Below the pieces are notes generated by a model that was not told where the DNA came from, did not search any database, and saw only the letters and a list, made by a program, of their open reading frames with translations. From Variovorax atrisoli 110B (GTDB lineage: Bacteria; Pseudomonadota; Gammaproteobacteria; Burkholderiales; Burkholderiaceae_C): a stretch of DNA of 64,000 nucleotides. Location of the stretch: assembly GCF_000382045.1 (NCBI RefSeq), contig NZ_KB907456.1, positions 305,314-369,313 of the forward strand, given 5' to 3'. Numbering within the stretch: the first letter of the stretch is position 1; each line of letters begins with the position of its first letter. This document shows, piece after piece, positions 10,301-16,248 of the stretch. Made by a program: the position numbers and the translations under genes.

Positions 10301-12637
10301 CTGATCGGCGCCGAGATCAAGAGCGCGGGAGATGCAACGATCGTTGCGGGGCGTGACGTGAATCTGGGTCCCGTGACGACCAGTCGCACGGATGACATTC
10401 GCTGGAGTTCCGACAACACGCGCAAGGATGAGACAAGCAAGGTAATCGGAACCACGATCAGCGGCGCGGGCAATGTGGGTATCGGCGCCGGACGCAATCT
10501 CACGGGCGTCGCTGTGACGGTGAACGCAGGGGAGACGCTCAAGCTCAGCGCGGGCGACAAGCTCACCTTGGCCGCAGGAGAGAACTCGGCCTCAGCTTCC
10601 ACGACGGATGCGCAGAAGGATGGCCTGAGTCATTCCAGCTCGAATGCCGACAGCCAAGAAACCTCGCTGGCGCGCACCACGCTCACGGGCAAGGACATCC
10701 AGCTCAAGAGCGGTGGCGACATGACGCTCAGCGCCATCGAGGCCAATGCAGAAAACCTGAGCATCGACGCGGGTGGCAAGCTCAACTTGCTCACGCAAAA
10801 GACCACCAGCGCCTTCAGCGGTTCGGAAACCGATGGCGATGGCGCCTGGGTGTCAGCAAAGAGCGCGGGCCATACGGACGAGACCAGCCAGTACAACCTC
10901 TTCAATGCACTGAACACGAGCATCAAGGCCAGTGGCGGGGTGACGGCGCAACTGGGGCAGAACGCCAGTCTTTCCGAGCTGGCCAAGCAGCCCGGCATGG
11001 CATGGGTCAATCAGCTGACTTCCGATCCGGCTCTCGCCAACAGCGTCGAGTGGCAGCGGGTGCAGGAGGAGCACAAGAAGTGGGCGCAGAGCCAGACCAC
11101 CATGGGGCCGGTAGCGGCAGCCATAGTGAGCGTGGTGGTGGGGGTGGCGACCGCGGGAGCCGGCTCGGCTGCGGCGGGAACAGCTGGCACCGCTACGTCA
11201 ACGGGGACCGGCATCGCCGGTGCAATGGGGCTGTCCGCGACGACGACCACTATCGCTTCGGCAGCGATGCAGGCTGGTATCACCGCGATTGCAAGCCAGG
11301 CGACAGTCTCCTTCGTCAACAACGATGGGGACCTCGGGAAGGTCTTCAAAGAGTTGGGCAGCAGCCAGAGCGTCAAGAACATCCTCACCGCAATGGTCAC
11401 GGCGGGTGCCATCGAAGGATTGAGCGTCGAAGGGGTACTGCCTGACAACCTCCGGACGGCAACGAATGGCAAGGCGCTGTTCACAGACCAGTTGGAGCGC
11501 CAGTTAATCAATGGCACAGCAAGCGCGGTGGTGCGCAGTGCAATCAACGGCACGAGCTTGGAGAACGAACTAGGTACGGCCATCGCGACTGCGCTCCTGA
11601 ACACCGTTGCGGCGCAGGGGGCGAACGCGATTGCGGGCTTGACGAACAGGAACACACTGAACGTGTATAGCCAGCAGGTTGCACACGCCATCCTTGGTTG
11701 TGTTGTGGGCGCGGGTCGAGCTTCAGCGGAAGCCGGCGGCGGCAGCGGTGCCGGATGTGCGGCTGGCGCCGTTGGGGCAGTGGTGGGGGAATTGACCGCC
11801 AAGGCGGTAAACCCCACGGCCGACCCAGCGCTAACTGAGCAGACACTCGAGGCCGCCAACCTCATGAGCGGAGTCGTCGGTGCGCTGGTAGGAGGGAGCG
11901 CGAGCGCGAGCTATATCTCCGCCGCAGCGGGGGCGAACGCGGCAGAAAACAACTGGCTAAGCAAACCAGAACGAGGGCTCCTGGACAGTCTGGTTGAAAA
12001 GTGCCGGCTGAACTGTTCAGACGCAGAGAAAGAAAAAATGAATGCACTCGCGTTCAAAGACAAACGCTCTGACGATTTGCTTGCACAGTGCGTGGAAAAT
12101 ATGACTTCATTTTGTCAAGGGGTTTGGAAAAATTACCTTAACGGCATGACCACCTATGATGCAACTACGCATTTCTCAAGCGACCTGAATGGATATCAAT
12201 CTGGAAACTCGTTGCTTCCCGGATTTCATGACTACACAGTAAAGTCCGTAGCCTGCACTGTCGGGCAGGCAGGATGTACGATGGATGGTGTCTTTGAAGC
12301 TCTGCGCCTTTATCCTGCACCTCCGCGTTTTTTGACTCCAGATCGGCAAGCGGGGATCAGCACGGGCGATCAATCTTTTGCCTTGGGTGTGGGTGAAGTG
12401 GTTCATTGGGTTGGAAACTACACGATCACAAATACGACTATCACGGGAATGCATCTTTTGGACCCTGGCGTTGTTATCAGGAGCGTCGAGCAGCAAGGGG
12501 ATGCTATCGTTATCGTTACGCGTGGATATGGCGAGGGTCTTCTGCCCCAAATTAATAGCGGCGCCGCCGCACAGTGGATTTGGGGGAAATATACAGACGG
12601 AAAAATCAGAGACTACCTCGCAAGAAAGAACCAATGA
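4355..12637 (+). CDS. Two-partner secretion exoprotein, CdiA/BcpA-type contact-dependent inhibition effector
   Basis: 2760-residue secreted filamentous effector. Order of parts: an extended signal peptide (MNRHLHRVVFNAARG) ending AAHA at about 54; the TPS secretion domain with NPAGI at 165-169; a Pro/Gly/Thr/Ser-rich linker at about 366-424; hundreds of residues of FHA-type beta-helix repeats; a non-repetitive segment at about 1301-1530; a second one at about 1700-1850; a second repeat block; a DUF637-like, Ala/Gly-rich region; and a pretoxin domain ending A-E-N-N at 2530-2533, the counterpart of the VENN motif. Residues 2534-2760 form a tip rich in Cys (six) that I cannot assign to a known toxin. 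The ATG of the small membrane protein overlaps this stop. The architecture and the downstream gene order match Burkholderia-type CDI loci. Confidence 0.9.
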   Translation: MNRHLHRVVFNAARGLRMAVQETAASTGKGASRATTVAGAAAVAGALIAGAAHAQIVGAPNVPGNLRPTVLTAPNGVPLVNIQTPSAAGVSRNVYNQFSVGSNGAILNNSRVNVQTQLGGFVQGNPFLASGPARIILNEVNGGTPSQLRGYVEVGGQRAEVIIANPAGISVDGGGFINASRATLTTGTPQFNAVGGLDSFLVRGGTVTIDGAGLDASKTDYAAVLARAVQLNAAIYATDLKVVTGANQISADHVQITPTTGTGAAPTFALDVAALGGMYAGKIVLLGTEQGLGVRNAGNIGASAGSLVVTASGRLENTGTLEGQSVQLASMGGDIVNQGTIRQTSMASLSLSAPTISNTQGGWIGSEPPPPPTSTPTTGGSDGGNPGTGTTGGTGSSGSTGTTTSTGGTTTGGTSAPAATPIEPGSINGAGAFRNDSGKVYAGGPITLQTSNLLNNGGTLSVASLALSQPTFSNQGGTINVSGAFTANLGSFDNSSGTLRTGSLDITTSGDLNNQDGVLTSDSNANLTVGGSANNLRGNVSAAGALAASVTGTTVNTSGTLASNQDLTLNTGSLENTKGNIQSAQAGVRVTSTGQLVSGGGGSIKATTDLGVQAGMLTNAGTLRGENDVSVAVAGTLVNDGNITSGRNATITAASVQSSKASVLGAGIKSDGMLGSAGDLRVASTGTLVDNGTHLAAGNATLQGASVDLSASKTNGGNVVITATQGDVNTNSATVTTPGTLSITAASALSNIGGTLGSNSGTLVNAASLSNASGTIAAVAGDLHVETTGATDNTSGSLLASGAVVLANGGLTNTGGKASGSSLAIDTHGGALVNTRGTLSASGNVDVNSGAILNDAGLIHSGGAMVIDTHGGALVNTNAAGYANGLGGIVSGDTLKLKSGNTDNRAGFIGSKNALSANTGEFVNGKFVSSDAGVVLSQSTLSINTQGAAYDNKDGQTLAAGDLLIDAGAGAAKNTGGLIRSGAKTTVRAASFDNTATSGADQGIEGQNVSITAATVKNTSGAIRADVNTTLTSAALVENGTGGLISAGDTVSVVDPNAANPATKTLNVSNSGGTMLAGKSLTVDAASLTSSGKLLSQGDLHVAATQNIVLDSGSETIANHDLGIATSGNLSNSGRIAAGNALALSASNIDNAASGDIQGSTTHLSASGTITNRGVIDGTVTRIDADTLTNIGTGRIYGDQVSIAVDTLNNQAETANGSTSAATIAARARLDIGAGTLNNEDGALIFSDGKLSIGRSLDALGHATGTATSINNRAATIEATGDIDIKTTTLNNTNGGVTWTLQSGESKQVVEYTLPGSTTRYKAEEVLISFGGLQQFPDTGWNSWNAASAANPLTAGSDPYARLLVPSPDYPLAQFRAYYMQSPASSQDRSYQTCGGGEGTACDTTNVAGAWYSRTDPIWATFGVTPPGVDLPMDFIGRKYPDMTVGQAGVMVLDETNHDQWIPFDHPVTQAEYDQWQDYRQAHAALDKATLKFIHTIAGYTSLTGTEYEPGRMASTYDAYVYSVTPSMPVLQSSAPGKIIAGGAMNIAVGSGVNDMSQILAGGALTVTGGTIVNKGLTVDAPTVQTGTVSHSYVEAHSGDDVRVYQIAPYNLTTNSTVTLAAARQEGNVAVAVGNPGTGALSVGQTGTGPKAAGGVAGSAIVNPIVQVPSNSGPGNTAGTSGATVVRTSVPNVSIPSASLFRTLADPSSRYLIETDPRFANYRNWLSSDYLLNNLGLDPNNTLKRLGDGFYEGRLIREQVAQLTGYRYLDGFTSDDAQYSALMNAGAAFAQQYGLRVGVALTAAQMAQLTSDIVWLVEQTVTLPDGSTQRVLVPQVYVRVKPGDIDGSGAVLSGGSVDMRFSGDLTNAGGTIAGRHAVSLSADNINNLAGRITGEDVTVSARTDINVVGAQIDASKSLTAIAGRDINVVTTTRDSKSDTGPLARSSADSGVNLSATTLDRVAGLYVTNPGGSLNVVAVRDANLIGAEIKSAGDATIVAGRDVNLGPVTTSRTDDIRWSSDNTRKDETSKVIGTTISGAGNVGIGAGRNLTGVAVTVNAGETLKLSAGDKLTLAAGENSASASTTDAQKDGLSHSSSNADSQETSLARTTLTGKDIQLKSGGDMTLSAIEANAENLSIDAGGKLNLLTQKTTSAFSGSETDGDGAWVSAKSAGHTDETSQYNLFNALNTSIKASGGVTAQLGQNASLSELAKQPGMAWVNQLTSDPALANSVEWQRVQEEHKKWAQSQTTMGPVAAAIVSVVVGVATAGAGSAAAGTAGTATSTGTGIAGAMGLSATTTTIASAAMQAGITAIASQATVSFVNNDGDLGKVFKELGSSQSVKNILTAMVTAGAIEGLSVEGVLPDNLRTATNGKALFTDQLERQLINGTASAVVRSAINGTSLENELGTAIATALLNTVAAQGANAIAGLTNRNTLNVYSQQVAHAILGCVVGAGRASAEAGGGSGAGCAAGAVGAVVGELTAKAVNPTADPALTEQTLEAANLMSGVVGALVGGSASASYISAAAGANAAENNWLSKPERGLLDSLVEKCRLNCSDAEKEKMNALAFKDKRSDDLLAQCVENMTSFCQGVWKNYLNGMTTYDATTHFSSDLNGYQSGNSLLPGFHDYTVKSVACTVGQAGCTMDGVFEALRLYPAPPRFLTPDRQAGISTGDQSFALGVGEVVHWVGNYTITNTTITGMHLLDPGVVIRSVEQQGDAIVIVTRGYGEGLLPQINSGAAAQWIWGKYTDGKIRDYLARKNQ
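11942..12637 (+). other. Unassigned effector tip (CdiA-CT-like) after the ENN junction
   Basis: The portion of the exoprotein gene encoding A2530-E-N-N and the 227 residues after it. In CDI effectors this module is the toxin that is released and swapped between strains. It starts WLSKPERG and has Cys pairs at CRLNC, AQC, SFC, VACT and AGC. It then has a beta-rich half containing RYPA-like LYPAPPRFLTP, GEVVHWVGNYTI, LLDPGVVIRS and VTRGYGEG. No nuclease, deaminase or ADP-ribosylation motif was recognised. I have a recollection of related tails in other haemagglutinin-like proteins, but no named domain. G+C falls from about 12000 onward. Confidence 0.65.
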
Positions 12638-13074
12638 AACTGATTCGCTTTGCACCAGTTCTTTTGCTGCCGATTCACTTTTTAGTGTACCTAGGCAGCT
12701 CTAGCTGGGGATGGATGCTATTTAATTTTGATGCAATTCTGTTGTCATTTTATTTCGGAGCACCGTTTTGGTGGCTTGCTGTTTACGCTCTTTTCGTTCT
12801 TTCAAAAAAAGGGACGTACTGGAGCATCTATCTATCGATCACCATTTCCGCAATTGCATCCATAGCAGCGTATTTGATTTTCTCGCTCGACATTCCGGCG
12901 GGCACTACAGTCATGTCTGGAGAGAAGGTCTATGTTGATGCTGGAACTCCTTCCGCCATTTATCTACAAAGTTTGATTGGCCAAGCAATCTCTTCATTGC
13001 TCGGAGTAGTGATTGGAACTCCGATCTTTGTGAATTTTCTGCGAAGCTTCGACGAGAAGCCCCCGACAAATTAG
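12634..13074 (+). CDS. Small polytopic membrane protein, candidate CDI immunity protein
   Basis: 146-residue protein with four likely membrane helices at about 6-22, 33-56, 62-85 and 113-136, a short polar segment at 86-110, and a charged C-terminus. Its ATG overlaps the exoprotein stop (ATGA at 12634-12637), so translation is probably coupled. Position immediately after the toxin tip is the hallmark of CdiI/BcpI immunity proteins. Counting 12661-12900 gives 104 G+C of 240 (43%), far below the rest of the window, a sign of recent acquisition. An inner-membrane immunity protein suggests the toxin acts at or through the inner membrane (inference). No sequence family recognised. The frame is open upstream to 12574, inside the exoprotein gene. 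Confidence 0.75.
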   Translation: MKLIRFAPVLLLPIHFLVYLGSSSWGWMLFNFDAILLSFYFGAPFWWLAVYALFVLSKKGTYWSIYLSITISAIASIAAYLIFSLDIPAGTTVMSGEKVYVDAGTPSAIYLQSLIGQAISSLLGVVIGTPIFVNFLRSFDEKPPTN

Positions 13075-13200
13075 CTTGGAATCCAAGGGCACGAACTCGG
13101 GCGATTGATATGCCAAAAAAGAAATACAGAGTGAATGGCGAGGGCACAGTACACGCAGCGTACCGGCGCACCGAAGAATGAAACTGAAGGAGGAAAACCA

Positions 13201-13632
13201 ATGAAGCATCAAAGAATCTTCGCGGTCGCAATGGCATGTATTGCGCTGGCGGCCTGTCGAACCGCGCCTCTATATGAACCGACCCGCCGAGCGTTGGTGG
13301 CAGCAGAAGAAGACGAAGAGCGCACTGTCGTCGGCCAACCTGTGCCAGGCACCACGATCGCTCAGCTTCGTACCGGGATGACCTACGCGCAGGCCGTCAA
13401 GATCATGGGCAAGCCGGATGCCGAGACGGTGAACAACACTGGTAAGGCCTGGATCCCTACGTACAACGGCACGGACCGGTGGCGCCACTATCTCGCCTAC
13501 AAGGGACAGGGCGTACTGGTTTTTGCGGGCGCCGCGGGCGGAGAGATCGCCGAGATCTCCCGTACGAAGGCCTACACGCCTGATGTGCTGATCCAGGTCG
13601 TGCACAACCCCAAAGACACCGGCCGTTTCTGA
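13201..13632 (+). CDS. Small lipoprotein, BcpO-like position; BamE/OmlA-like motif
   Basis: 143-residue lipoprotein. It has a signal peptide with lipobox ALAAC (Cys19), so it is probably anchored in the outer membrane. QLRTGMTYAQAVKIMGKPDAE resembles the first repeat of the SmpA/OmlA (BamE) fold. GGAGG lies just before the ATG at 13201; the in-frame upstream GTG lacks this support. It sits between the immunity candidate and the transporter gene, the place of bcpO in Burkholderia CDI operons, where a small lipoprotein of unclear role is found. G+C has returned to near the local average, so it is probably part of the stable backbone of the locus. Confidence 0.75.
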   Translation: MKHQRIFAVAMACIALAACRTAPLYEPTRRALVAAEEDEERTVVGQPVPGTTIAQLRTGMTYAQAVKIMGKPDAETVNNTGKAWIPTYNGTDRWRHYLAYKGQGVLVFAGAAGGEIAEISRTKAYTPDVLIQVVHNPKDTGRF

Positions 13633-13728
13633 CATTTCAATCGCAGCGTGCACGACAGATGCTCGGGTCGGAGTAGCAGAGCACGAGCGCCGGCGCTGTG
13701 TACAGAAAAAGATCCCGAGGGAGCGAGA

Positions 13729-15480
13729 TTGAGAGTGAGAACTACGCGTGCCATGCTGGCCGGAGCCCTGCTGGGCAATCCCCTGTGGGCTCTGGCCCAA
13801 ATACCGAGCACACCGCAGCCCTTTATCGAGCAGCAACGCCAGCAAGAGCGTGAGCGTGCCCGGCGTGAGCAGAACGAACGCACCGTCGACCAGCGCCCGC
13901 AGGCTGCGCCGGCAGCGCCAGCACAGCGCATTCCTGAGGCGGAGTCCCCGTGTTTTCGCGTTGAGCGCGTGCTGCTGGTGGGCGAGCAGTCCGAACCCTT
14001 CCAGTGGGCCGTTGCTGATCTGTCTGGCCCCGAAGGCAATGATTCTCCGGTCGGCCGATGCCTCGGCACGGCCGGCGTCAACGTCGTGCTCGCTCGTGCG
14101 CAGCAAGCTGTCATCGCACGCGGCTTCGTCACCACCCGTGTATTAGCCGCGCCGCAAGACTTGTCGACCGGCACGCTGACCCTCTCGCTAGTGCCTGGCC
14201 GCATCGCAGCCATTCGGACAACACCTAATTCTTCGTCCACGCTGCTCGGCAACTCTGCCTTGTTGACCGCAGCCATTCCCGCGCGTCCCGGCGATCTCCT
14301 GAATCTGCGCGACATTGAACAAGGCTTGGAGAACCTCAAGCGCGCACCTACCGCCGAGGCCGACATCCAGATCGAGCCTTCGACCGCGCCCAACGCCAAA
14401 CCCGGCGACAGCGACCTCGTCGTCAAGTACGTCCAATCCAAGAAGTGGCGAGTCACCCTGAGCCTGGACGACAGCGGCACCGAAGCCACCGGCCGCTACC
14501 AGGCCGGCGCCACGCTGTCCCTGGACAACCCCTTCGGCCTGAACGACCTGTTCTACGTCAGCGCCAACCACAACATCAACAATCACCTCTTCGGCGACCC
14601 GGCCAAGGGCACCGAAGGCCAGACCGTTCACTACTCGCTGCCGTACGGCTACTGGCTGCTTGGCCTCACGGCCTCCAACAGCCAGTACCACCAGAGCGTG
14701 GCCGGCCTGAACCAGGACTACGTCTACGCCGGCAAGAGCAACAACGCCGAGGTCAAGCTCTCGCGCCTCGTCTACCGCGACCAGAGCCGCAAGACAACGG
14801 TGGCGATCAAGGGCTGGCGGCGCGAGTCACGCAACTTCGTCGACGACACCGAGGTCGAGGTGCAGCACCGCGTGGTCGGCGGCTGGGAGCTCAGCCTCAA
14901 TCACAAGGAGTACATCGGCGAGGCGACATTCGAAGGCACGCTGGCCTACAAGCGCGGCACCGGCGGCTTCGGCTCGCGCACCGCGCCGGAAGAGGAGTTC
15001 GGCGAAGGCACGTCGCGGCTGAAGCTCTACACCGCCGACATCAGCCTCAACGCGCCGTTCAAGCTCAATGTCGGTGGCAATGTGCAGAAGCTGCGCTACT
15101 CCGGCCTGATCCGCGCCCAATGGAATCGCACGCCGCTGACGCCGCAGGACCGCTTCGCCATCGGCGGCCGCTACACGGTGCGCGGTTTCGACGGCGAGAC
15201 GAGCCTGATGGGCGAGCGCGGCTGGCTCATCCGCAACGACATCGGATGGGCCGTGGGTCAAAGCGGGGCGGAGTTGTACGTCGGTGCCGACTATGGCCAC
15301 GTCGGTGGCCGCTCGACGGTCGACCTGCTCGGCCGCAGCCTGGCCGGGGCCGTCATCGGCGTGCGCGGCCAGTGGACCAAGCTGAGCTATGACTTCTTCG
15401 TTGGCGCGCCGATCAGCAAGCCAGAGGGCTATCGCACTGCGAAGGTCACGCTTGGCTTCAATCTCAATGCAAGCTTCTGA
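13729..15480 (+). CDS. Outer-membrane transporter of the two-partner secretion system (TpsB/CdiB/BcpB)
   Basis: About 583-residue Omp85-superfamily pore that exports the upstream exoprotein. It has a signal peptide ending in ALAQ, a long Gln/Arg/Glu-rich N-terminal helix, a POTRA domain beginning PCFRVERVLLVG, then a 16-strand barrel. The VRGFDGE motif of the conserved loop is near the C-terminal third, and the last residues (LGFNLNASF) end in the aromatic typical of outer-membrane barrels. TTG at 13729 is the preferred start (AGGGAG at 13718-13723); GTG at 13735 is an alternative and GTG at 13648 would add a non-signal extension. Placement after the exoprotein rather than before it is characteristic of Burkholderia-type loci. 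Confidence 0.88.
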   Translation: MRVRTTRAMLAGALLGNPLWALAQIPSTPQPFIEQQRQQERERARREQNERTVDQRPQAAPAAPAQRIPEAESPCFRVERVLLVGEQSEPFQWAVADLSGPEGNDSPVGRCLGTAGVNVVLARAQQAVIARGFVTTRVLAAPQDLSTGTLTLSLVPGRIAAIRTTPNSSSTLLGNSALLTAAIPARPGDLLNLRDIEQGLENLKRAPTAEADIQIEPSTAPNAKPGDSDLVVKYVQSKKWRVTLSLDDSGTEATGRYQAGATLSLDNPFGLNDLFYVSANHNINNHLFGDPAKGTEGQTVHYSLPYGYWLLGLTASNSQYHQSVAGLNQDYVYAGKSNNAEVKLSRLVYRDQSRKTTVAIKGWRRESRNFVDDTEVEVQHRVVGGWELSLNHKEYIGEATFEGTLAYKRGTGGFGSRTAPEEEFGEGTSRLKLYTADISLNAPFKLNVGGNVQKLRYSGLIRAQWNRTPLTPQDRFAIGGRYTVRGFDGETSLMGERGWLIRNDIGWAVGQSGAELYVGADYGHVGGRSTVDLLGRSLAGAVIGVRGQWTKLSYDFFVGAPISKPEGYRTAKVTLGFNLNASF

Positions 15481-15526
15481 ATCACATCGCAACAGATCAA
15501 CTGCTCAGTATTCAGGGAGAAAACTC

Positions 15527-16198
15527 ATGTCCACGAAGATGGTTGCAACGCTGGTCGCAGCAGTTGCATTGACTGCCTGTGTCGCTCCAACGCAATACCG
15601 GGAGGCTGGTGCGGGCGGAAACAACTTCGGTTATGCAAGCAGCAAGTTGTCCGACCAGCTGTATCGGGTGCGCTTCACGGGTTCGTCACGCACGCCCTTG
15701 CGATGGGCCGATGCGTTCGTGCTCTATCGCACCGCGCAGATCGCGAAAGAGGCTGGCGCGCCAGCGTTCAAGATCGTCGAAGGCTCGGTCGACACCACGG
15801 TTCTTGCAGGCGACGATGTCTTTGGGCAGATGAGCCCGTTGGCTGATGTTGAAGTCAGTCGGGTGGCGCTGCATCCGCAGCGCGAAGGCGACCAAATCGT
15901 TGCAGCCCATGACCCCCACACGCAGCGAACCGCAGGTGCGGTGCCCGTGTTCCGGGCGCCGCCGGCGCCGACGATGGTGAAGAGCCAGGCACCCTTGTTC
16001 ATCTACATCCCGTCCAGTGGCCCGGGGCCCGCGCAGCCGGTGCGCTCGATACTCGTCGAGTTGCGATCCGATCCCAAGAACATGGATGCGCAGACATTCG
16101 TCGCCGAAGAAGTACTGAGTCGCCTGGGGCCTCGGATCAAGCATGCGGAGATGCCGGTGAAGATGACCCGCGCGTGGCAATCTTCCTCGGCCTCTTGA
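15527..16198 (+). CDS. Lipoprotein, CC0125/CC1285-like
   Basis: 223-residue lipoprotein with signal peptide and lipobox ALTAC. The mature N-terminus has the GYASSKLSDQLYRVRF..SSRTPLRWADAFVLYRTAQIAKEAGAPAFKIV pattern (about residues 36-90), which resembles lipoproteins annotated CC0125/CC1285 family, function unknown. AGGGAG precedes the ATG at 15527. It lies 46 bp after the transporter on the same strand and may be a fifth gene of the secretion operon, although the standard bcp set has four. The C-terminal half (PSSGPGPAQPVRSILVELR) has no recognised features. Confidence 0.65.
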   Translation: MSTKMVATLVAAVALTACVAPTQYREAGAGGNNFGYASSKLSDQLYRVRFTGSSRTPLRWADAFVLYRTAQIAKEAGAPAFKIVEGSVDTTVLAGDDVFGQMSPLADVEVSRVALHPQREGDQIVAAHDPHTQRTAGAVPVFRAPPAPTMVKSQAPLFIYIPSSGPGPAQPVRSILVELRSDPKNMDAQTFVAEEVLSRLGPRIKHAEMPVKMTRAWQSSSAS

Positions 16199-16248
16199 AC
16201 CCTTGATCGCAAGATGAGTTCGTTCCGCAGTCGTTCGACCGTCAAGAA

